A DNA stretch of 11,093 nucleotides from positions 1-11,093 of the forward strand of contig CABULX010000072.1 in assembly GCA_902492545.1 (NCBI GenBank), written 5' to 3'. Origin of the DNA: an uncultured Collinsella sp. Lineage in GTDB: Bacteria > Actinomycetota > Coriobacteriia > Coriobacteriales > Coriobacteriaceae. Below are positions 6,987-11,093 of this stretch, piece by piece (within the stretch, counting starts at the first letter, position 1; every line of letters starts with the position of its first letter). The notes under the pieces are model-generated. The model saw only the letters and a list, made by a program, of their open reading frames with translations, was not told where the DNA came from and ran no database searches. Made by a program: the position numbers and the translations under genes.

Positions 6987-7104
6987 AGGCCGCAGGCGAG
7001 CGTTCTTCAGCCTGACATCTCGACGTAGCCCCCAGCCATGGTGATGGGGGATAGATTAAAACGTGCCGTTCTAGTCCGAGACGTTTAAACGCAAACGCAT
7101 GGGC

Positions 7105-7110
7105 TAGAAT
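7105..7110 (+). promoter_or_regulatory. possible -10 element upstream of the activating enzyme gene
   Basis: TAGAAT matches five of six -10 consensus positions and lies about 50 nt before the start codon. Upstream is a TTTAAACG-rich stretch (7084-7096) with two AAACGC repeats but no good -35 hexamer. In the same 174-bp gap a 6-bp CCCCCA/TGGGGG hairpin (7029-7050) lacks a T-run and is only a doubtful terminator for degV. Confidence 0.3.
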
Positions 7111-7160
7111 GGCTCTGGCATTTTAATTGGTTGCATCCAAGGAGAGGCAAGGTAGCGCGA

Positions 7161-7979
7161 ATGGCAGAAATGACGCTTGAGGGTGTGGACGCTCGTCCCG
7201 AGGACTCTGCGTTTGCCCTTGGCCGCGTGCATTCGATCGAGACGATGGGAACGGTCGACGGACCCGGCATCCGCTTTGTGGTGTTTGTTCAGGGCTGTCC
7301 CATGCGCTGCGCGTATTGCCACAATCCCGATACCTGGTCGGTCAACGGCGGCACGATGGTGACCGTCGAGCACCTCATGGATGAGTTCCAGAGTAACCAC
7401 GAGTTCTATCGCAGCGGCGGAATTACGGTGTCCGGCGGCGAGCCGCTCCTACAGCCTGAGTTTTTGGCCGACCTGTTCCGTGCAATGCACAACAACCCCG
7501 ATGGCCGCGTGCATACCTGCTTGGACAGCTGCGGCTATGCGTTCGATCCCAACCACCCCGAGAAGTTCGATGCCGTTCTCAACGAGACCGACATGGTGCT
7601 GCTCGACATCAAGCATGCCGACCCGGTCGAGCATAAAAAGCTGACTGGGTGCGATCCCGCACGCATTCTGGCGTTTGGTGATGAGCTTGCGCGTCGCAAG
7701 ATTAAGGTCGTTATCCGCCACGTGGTGGTGCCGGGCATTACCGACACGGTGGAGGAGTGCGAGAACCTCGGTCGCCTCATCGCTCCATGGCACAACGTGG
7801 TGGGCCTGGAAATGCTGCCGTATCACACGATGGGTGTCGTCAAGTACGAGCAACTGGGCATTCCCTATAAGCTTGAGGGCGTACCTCAGATGGATACCGC
7901 GCGCATGCCCGAGCTGCGCAATGCCGTTATGGCCGGTATGAAAAAGCGCCGTGCGGAGCTCAGGTCGGCCATCGGCTAA
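7161..7979 (+). CDS. pflA: pyruvate formate-lyase activating enzyme (radical SAM)
   Basis: This 272-residue cytoplasmic radical SAM enzyme installs the glycyl radical on pyruvate formate-lyase under anaerobic conditions. The [4Fe-4S] cysteines are C46, C50 and C53 in 'CPMRCAYCHNPD' (CX3CX2C). They are preceded by the family's 'VDGPGIRFVVFVQG', and the SAM-binding S91-G-G-E94 lies in 'ITVSGGEPLLQPEF'. 'DMVLLDIKH' and 'RHVVVPGITD' are further PFL-AE signatures. Length agrees with the short, single-cluster PflA class rather than the larger glycerol-dehydratase or hydroxyphenylacetate activases with an extra ferredoxin insert. I chose ATG 7161 (AAGG 8 bases upstream) over the in-frame TTG at 7131, which overlaps the AGGAGAGG stretch. 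The lyase gene itself is not in the window, unlike the common pflB-pflA pair, so the target could be encoded elsewhere or just outside. Confidence 0.92.
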   Translation: MAEMTLEGVDARPEDSAFALGRVHSIETMGTVDGPGIRFVVFVQGCPMRCAYCHNPDTWSVNGGTMVTVEHLMDEFQSNHEFYRSGGITVSGGEPLLQPEFLADLFRAMHNNPDGRVHTCLDSCGYAFDPNHPEKFDAVLNETDMVLLDIKHADPVEHKKLTGCDPARILAFGDELARRKIKVVIRHVVVPGITDTVEECENLGRLIAPWHNVVGLEMLPYHTMGVVKYEQLGIPYKLEGVPQMDTARMPELRNAVMAGMKKRRAELRSAIG

Positions 7980-8105
7980 CAAGCCATTTTTGCCCCTTTA
8001 TGATACCCGAGCTGTACTGGCCTAACGGCTTGGTGCTGACACGGTTGAGCCAAAATGCTGGTACCATACCGTGGATAAGCAATTTGCACGGATTTGGGGG
8101 ATGGC

Positions 8106-8846
8106 ATGGCAACCATCGCGATCATAGGCGCACTCGAAAAAGAGGTTGCGCAGATTAAGGAAGAGCTGAGTGGCACGCATGAGTCGCAGGAGGCGGGCTT
8201 GACCGTTGTGAACGGTGGGCTTTCGGGTCTGACAGTAGTCGCCACGACGGCAGGCATGGGGACCGTGAACGCCGCTGCCGCAACGCAGCATCTCATCAGC
8301 AAATACGCCCCGCAGGCCGTTGTGTTTTCGGGCATTGCGGGCGGCCTAAACCCTAAACTCCATATTAACGACGTGGTTATAGGCAAGTGCCTGCGCTATC
8401 TGGATACCGATACGGCACTCATCGCCGAGTCCGCGCCGGGGCTCGAGGAGTTTGTCTCGACACCGGCGTTGGCTGATGTTGCCGCCGCCGTGCTTGCCGA
8501 GCATGGATTTGTGGATGCCTCGGCGGATGAGACTTCTGCGGAGAAGGACCCCAAGCAGTTCCTGTGTGGCACTATCGCCACGGGTGATCGCTTTGTTACG
8601 GGTGACGCCATGCGTAACGCTGCGATTGAGGCCACGCATGCCGATTGCGTCGAGATGGAGGGCGCGGCAATTGCGCACATCGCGGCCAAGAATGGTGTCG
8701 ATTGCCTGGTACTGCGCGCTATCAGCGATAATTGTGACGAGGCATATGACGCGTTTTGCGAGCGCGAGTTCGATCTGGACGAGTACGCTCGCACCGCGAG
8801 CGGCATCACGCTTGACATCGTTCGTCGTATCGCCGCCGCGCAATAG
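8106..8846 (+). CDS. mtnN: 5'-methylthioadenosine/S-adenosylhomocysteine nucleosidase
   Basis: This 246-residue enzyme (also called Pfs) cleaves adenine from methylthioadenosine and S-adenosylhomocysteine, feeding methionine salvage and the activated methyl cycle. Visible signatures are 'IIGALEKEV' with catalytic E13, 'SGIAGGL', 'IATGDRFV', the substrate-binding 'VEMEGAA' (E183, M184, E185), and 'RAISDN' with the proton-donor D208. It is about 14 residues longer than the E. coli enzyme, mainly through a charged insert near residues 139-149 (ASADETSAEKD). GGGGGA five bases upstream fixes ATG 8106 over the in-frame TTG at 8094. It lies 39 bp before the next gene and is probably co-transcribed with it. 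There is no luxS nearby, so a link to autoinducer-2 cannot be argued. Confidence 0.93.
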   Translation: MATIAIIGALEKEVAQIKEELSGTHESQEAGLTVVNGGLSGLTVVATTAGMGTVNAAAATQHLISKYAPQAVVFSGIAGGLNPKLHINDVVIGKCLRYLDTDTALIAESAPGLEEFVSTPALADVAAAVLAEHGFVDASADETSAEKDPKQFLCGTIATGDRFVTGDAMRNAAIEATHADCVEMEGAAIAHIAAKNGVDCLVLRAISDNCDEAYDAFCEREFDLDEYARTASGITLDIVRRIAAAQ

Positions 8847-8885
8847 CACGCCCGTTTTGTAAGAACCTACGACCAAGGAGTGTCC

Positions 8886-9476
8886 ATGGCCGATTCCATT
8901 AACTATCAGCTTGCCAAGTTCGTTGCCAGCTATGGCAAGGTTTCGCAGATTCCCGAGTCCACCTGCCCCGAGGTGAGCTTTGTCGGCCGCTCCAACGTGG
9001 GCAAGTCGTCGATTATGAACAAGCTATTTGGCCGCAAGAACCTGGTCAAGGTTTCGAGCACGCCGGGCAAGACGAGCAATATCAATTTCTTCGAGGCCGA
9101 CGATGTGCACTTTGTGGACCTGCCAGGCTACGGTTTCGCCCGCCGTTCCAAGGCCGAGCGCGACCGTTGGGCCGAGCTCATTGGCGACTTCTTCGACTCC
9201 GAGCGCAGCTTTAACCTGGTTGTGTCGCTGGTGGACATTCGCCACGACCCCAGTAAACTCGACCATGACATGATCGACTACCTGCAGGGCAACGAGTTCA
9301 ACTTTATCGTCTGCCTCACCAAGGCCGACAAACTCAGCCGCACCCAGCAGGCCCGCCAAGCAGCAGCCATCAAAAAGCAGCTCAACGTCCCGGCCGAGAA
9401 TGTAATCATCACGAGCTCCCAGACCGGCGTGGGTATCGACGAACTAAAAAAGCGCATCGCCGAGGCCTGCCTCTAG
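8886..9476 (+). CDS. engB: ribosome-biogenesis GTP-binding protein EngB/YsxC (YihA)
   Basis: This 196-residue TrmE-Era-type GTPase is needed for large ribosomal subunit assembly. All G motifs are present: G1 GRSNVGKSS (34-42), G2 around T63 in 'SSTPGKTSNINFF', G3 D78-L-P-G-Y-G, G4 T145-K-A-D148, and G5 'SSQTGVG' (177-183). Length is typical of the family. AAGGAG five bases before ATG 8886 sets the start. An in-frame GTG at 8880 overlaps that ribosome site. It is probably in an operon with the nucleosidase. The last ~40 codons use more A-ending codons (GCA, CTA, AAA) than the rest. Transcription probably ends at the T-tailed hairpin starting 31 nt after its stop codon. Confidence 0.95.
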   Translation: MADSINYQLAKFVASYGKVSQIPESTCPEVSFVGRSNVGKSSIMNKLFGRKNLVKVSSTPGKTSNINFFEADDVHFVDLPGYGFARRSKAERDRWAELIGDFFDSERSFNLVVSLVDIRHDPSKLDHDMIDYLQGNEFNFIVCLTKADKLSRTQQARQAAAIKKQLNVPAENVIITSSQTGVGIDELKKRIAEACL

Positions 9477-9507
9477 TCAGGGTTAAACCGTCAAAAGCCC
9501 CCGTTCA

Positions 9508-9523
9508 TATCACCCCAGTGATA
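9508..9523. promoter_or_regulatory. operator-like palindrome, copy 1
   Basis: TATCACCCCAGTGATA is a self-complementary 6-4-6 palindrome (TATCAC-N4-GTGATA). The second copy starts 29 bp downstream, close to three helical turns, so two dimers could bind on nearly the same face. The obvious candidate ligand is the XRE-type HTH protein encoded by the second gene downstream. Confidence 0.55.
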
Positions 9524-9536
9524 GTTATTGGTAAAC

Positions 9537-9552
9537 TATCACTGGGGTGATA
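9537..9552. promoter_or_regulatory. operator-like palindrome, copy 2, overlapping the module promoter
   Basis: TATCACTGGGGTGATA repeats the 6-4-6 palindrome with the spacer inverted, so that it pairs with copy 1. Promoter-like elements fall between and across the copies. One is an extended -10 TGGTAAACT (9529-9537), giving a start near 9544. The other is TTGGTA (9528-9533) with a 17-bp spacer and TATTTT (9551-9556), which would start transcription inside the ribosome site. The first is more consistent with an intact ribosome site. Either would be blocked by a bound repressor. Confidence 0.5.
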
Positions 9553-9569
9553 TTTTTTAGGAGGTCGAT

Positions 9570-10253
9570 ATGGAGCTTTGGCACGGGTCGGAGGTTGTTG
9601 TCGAGCATCCATCGTTGGATAAATGCAGGCAATTCAATGACTATGGGCGCGGGTTTTATTGCACACCGCATGAGGAAATGGCAATGGAGTGGGCATGTCG
9701 GACCGAGTCTGATGGCATTGCCAATCGATATGAGCTTGATTTAGATGGCCTTGCGATTTTGGATTTGGAATCAGGTGAGTTCTCGATTCTCAACTGGCTT
9801 GCAATTCTGGCGAATAACAGAGAGTTCAATGTTTCAACGCCAGTAGCACGCGAGGGGCTTCGTTATCTGCTGGATAACTGCCTGATTGATATTTCTCCCT
9901 ATGACGTTATTCGAGGCTATCGTGCAGACGATTCCTATTTCTCGTTTGCAAGACAGTTTGTCAACGGCATGATCTCGCTCAGGCAATTGCAGCGCATTAT
10001 GTTTTTGGGGGATTTGGGCATTCAATATGCGCTTATGAGTGAGCGTGCGTTCTCGGCGATTAAGTTCCGCGATTGGAAGCAGGCTTCGGGAGCTGAGTTT
10101 TATCCCAAACGATTTGAGCGAGAACAGAACGCTCGACGAAAGTACCTGGATACGGTAAACGGATTTGACTCTGATGGTGTCGACATTAGGGATTTGATGG
10201 CAGGGAGGGTTGATTTAAATGATCCAAGAGTTAACGGATCGTGGGCCGAGTAG
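9570..10253 (+). CDS. DUF3990-family protein, putative toxin of a toxin-antitoxin-like pair
   Basis: This 227-residue protein opens with 'ELWHGSEVVVEHPSL' and 'DYGRGFYCT', the characteristic start of the DUF3990 family, which I recall as grouped with the ADP-ribosyltransferase fold. H5 and Y30 would fit the first two positions of an H-Y-E-type active site. A later 'QYALMSERAFSAIKF' segment (Q152, E158) is the best candidate for the third. No signal peptide or membrane segment is visible. It has a strong AGGAGG five bases before ATG and lies directly after the twin-palindrome hairpin. It overlaps the next gene by 35 nt, implying translational coupling. Base composition is more AT-rich than its neighbours, which fits accessory DNA. 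Family assignment is fairly secure from memory of the N-terminal motifs. Toxicity and ADP-ribosylation are inference. Confidence 0.72.
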   Translation: MELWHGSEVVVEHPSLDKCRQFNDYGRGFYCTPHEEMAMEWACRTESDGIANRYELDLDGLAILDLESGEFSILNWLAILANNREFNVSTPVAREGLRYLLDNCLIDISPYDVIRGYRADDSYFSFARQFVNGMISLRQLQRIMFLGDLGIQYALMSERAFSAIKFRDWKQASGAEFYPKRFEREQNARRKYLDTVNGFDSDGVDIRDLMAGRVDLNDPRVNGSWAE

Positions 10254-10917
10254 GACATATCCCGTCTATTACCTTGAGGACGCAATGAACAACCTCGGGG
10301 ATTGCTTCGACTATGCCGTTAACGATTACGGAGCAGAAGGATCGGAAGTTGCTGAACTCTTTTGCCTGAGCGGGGTTGCCCGAGAGTTTGAGCGCGGCAA
10401 TGCATGGGTAGTGTCGGGAAAATCGGGTGTTGAGCTGTTCGCGCTTATCGCCGAAAGGTCGGGCTATCAAAACGGGCCTATACCGGACTGCACCTATCGA
10501 TTTGAGAAGACGCCGGAATATTGGGCGGGCTGGATGCTGGCATACCTGCAGTGGCGCCTAGGAGAGTCTTTCGAAGATCTGCTGCATGTCGTTCCGTTTG
10601 ACGCGCTGCGCAACCTGTACTACCCCTGGCATGAAGCCTCAGAGGAACGTGTGGCGAGTCTTGTTTGCGATATGGCGAAGAAAACACCTCGTCAAACCAA
10701 GCTAGCACTAGCAAGAAAGAGGCTTAAGAAAACCCAACAAGACTTGGCATACGAATCGGGCGTATCACTCCGCTCAATCCAAATGTACGAACAGCGCCAG
10801 CGAAACATCAACGAAGCCTCGGTAACAACCGTAAGAGCTATAGCAAAAGCCCTCCACTGCAATATCGAAGACCTCCTAGAACCAGTCTTCGAATACAAAG
10901 AAACCAGCGCAGCGTAA
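10219..10917 (+). CDS. XRE-family HTH protein with an N-terminal partner-like domain, putative antitoxin/regulator
   Basis: This 232-residue protein has two parts. Residues about 1-155 form an unnamed, mostly helical, acidic domain with conserved-looking blocks ('YLEDAMNNLGDCFDYAV', 'SGKSGVELF', 'PEYWAGWMLAYLQW'). I associate these with HTH proteins encoded beside DUF3990 genes in gut Firmicutes. Residues about 160-224 are an XRE/Cro-type HTH ('TQQDLAYESGVSLRSIQMYEQR', 172-193). GGGAGGG 9 bases upstream supports ATG 10219, inside the preceding gene in another frame. The probable role is binding and neutralising the DUF3990 protein through the N-terminal part while repressing the operon through the HTH, most likely at the TATCAC-N4-GTGATA sites. 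The C-terminal third shows a sharp change to A-ending codons (GAA, GCA, CTA, AGA). The HTH is certain and the antitoxin role is inferred. Confidence 0.8.
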   Translation: MIQELTDRGPSRTYPVYYLEDAMNNLGDCFDYAVNDYGAEGSEVAELFCLSGVAREFERGNAWVVSGKSGVELFALIAERSGYQNGPIPDCTYRFEKTPEYWAGWMLAYLQWRLGESFEDLLHVVPFDALRNLYYPWHEASEERVASLVCDMAKKTPRQTKLALARKRLKKTQQDLAYESGVSLRSIQMYEQRQRNINEASVTTVRAIAKALHCNIEDLLEPVFEYKETSAA

Positions 10918-10992
10918 ACCAAGCACGCAGCCGATGCCCGCCTCTAGGAAGTGCTCCAGCCTAGCAAGAGCCCCTATCAATAAAAAGCCAAA

Positions 10993-11093
10993 CTATCGGC
11001 CCAGCGCCCCTTCAAAGCGTGGGTCCCTGTAGACATCCTCAGCAAGGTAGGCGCAGGGACGGTCGGGATGTTCCCTCAAAATCATTCCGCAGC
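10993..11093 (-). CDS. possible 3' end of a minus-strand gene entering from the right (partial)
   Basis: Read on the minus strand, one frame is open from the window edge for 32 codons. It ends at TAG (10993-10995) with a plausible protein tail, 'YLAEDVYRDPRFEGALGR'. The other two minus-strand frames stop within this stretch. The fragment is too short to recognise. If real, it converges on the HTH gene with about 75 bp between, where I see no strong terminator. Confidence 0.35.
   Translation of the reverse strand, partial: CGMILREHPDRPCAYLAEDVYRDPRFEGALGR

Larger units (their letters stand above)
9507..9558 (+). terminator. perfect 20-bp hairpin with T6 tail, between engB and the DUF3990 gene
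   Basis: Arms 9507-9526 and 9534-9553 pair perfectly over 20 bp around a 7-nt loop (ATTGGTA). They run into six T residues (9553-9558), the textbook shape of an intrinsic terminator for engB. The T-run is directly followed by the AGGAGG ribosome site (9559-9564) of the next gene. The same structure in a read-through transcript would therefore cut off or insulate that gene. The arms are also two operator-like palindromes, listed separately. Confidence 0.7.

Noticed and set aside
7029..7050. CCCCCA/TGGGGG hairpin as a degV terminator
   Set aside because: Only 6 bp with a 10-nt loop and no T-run. A weaker CAGGC/GCCTG repeat at 6993-7014 is no better.
7057..7103. AAAACG/CAAACG motifs upstream of pflA as sugar-repressor operators
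   Set aside because: They share only the short AAACG core, lack the TGACAT half, and the gene is unrelated to sugar uptake.
11023..11065. GTCCCTG/CAGGGAC inverted repeat near the right edge
   Set aside because: Seven-base arms about 25 nt apart inside a probable coding tail, with no other sign of function.
1..11093. CRISPR arrays, tRNA/rRNA genes, insertion sequences, att sites
   Set aside because: No regularly spaced repeats, tRNA-like cloverleaf, rRNA signatures, transposase/integrase motifs or terminal repeats were seen on either strand.

Overview
The window is about 60% GC, gene-dense, and nearly all its genes lie on the + strand. It carries a sucrose-type PTS locus, a pyruvate formate-lyase activating enzyme (anaerobic metabolism), a DegV protein, strong purine-rich ribosome-binding sites and GAG/GCC-rich codon use. 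Together these suggest a strict gut anaerobe of the Coriobacteriia, most like Collinsella. That taxonomic call is inference from content and style, not from a database match.

Region 1 (about 200-5855) is a beta-fructoside (sucrose) utilisation locus: a LacI-family repressor, an atypical GH32 enzyme, a PTS EIIBC permease of the sucrose type, and a canonical GH32 sucrose-6-phosphate hydrolase. The repressor is probably controlled by the sugar. Three near-identical 17-bp operator-like sites lie between the repressor and the first enzyme, and a fourth lies just before the repressor start. The permease would phosphorylate and import the sugar, using an EIIA encoded elsewhere, and the GH32 enzymes would split the phosphorylated product in the cytoplasm. 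A 20-bp hairpin without a U-tract separates the permease from the last enzyme.

Region 2 (about 5856-9476) is ordinary core metabolism and housekeeping: a terminator-like hairpin, degV, a pyruvate formate-lyase activating enzyme without its partner, MTA/SAH nucleosidase, and the ribosome-assembly GTPase EngB/YsxC. The last two are spaced as an operon.

Region 3 (about 9477-10917) is a small accessory module. A DUF3990-type protein (ADP-ribosyltransferase-like family) overlaps by 35 nt a protein with a C-terminal XRE helix-turn-helix domain. In front of the pair are two copies of a TATCAC-N4-GTGATA palindrome, arranged so that together they form a perfect 20-bp hairpin followed by six T residues and then the ribosome-binding site. 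The layout is that of an autoregulated toxin-antitoxin-like pair, and it is the most interesting part of the window. The final ~100 bases probably hold the 3' end of a minus-strand gene running in from the right.
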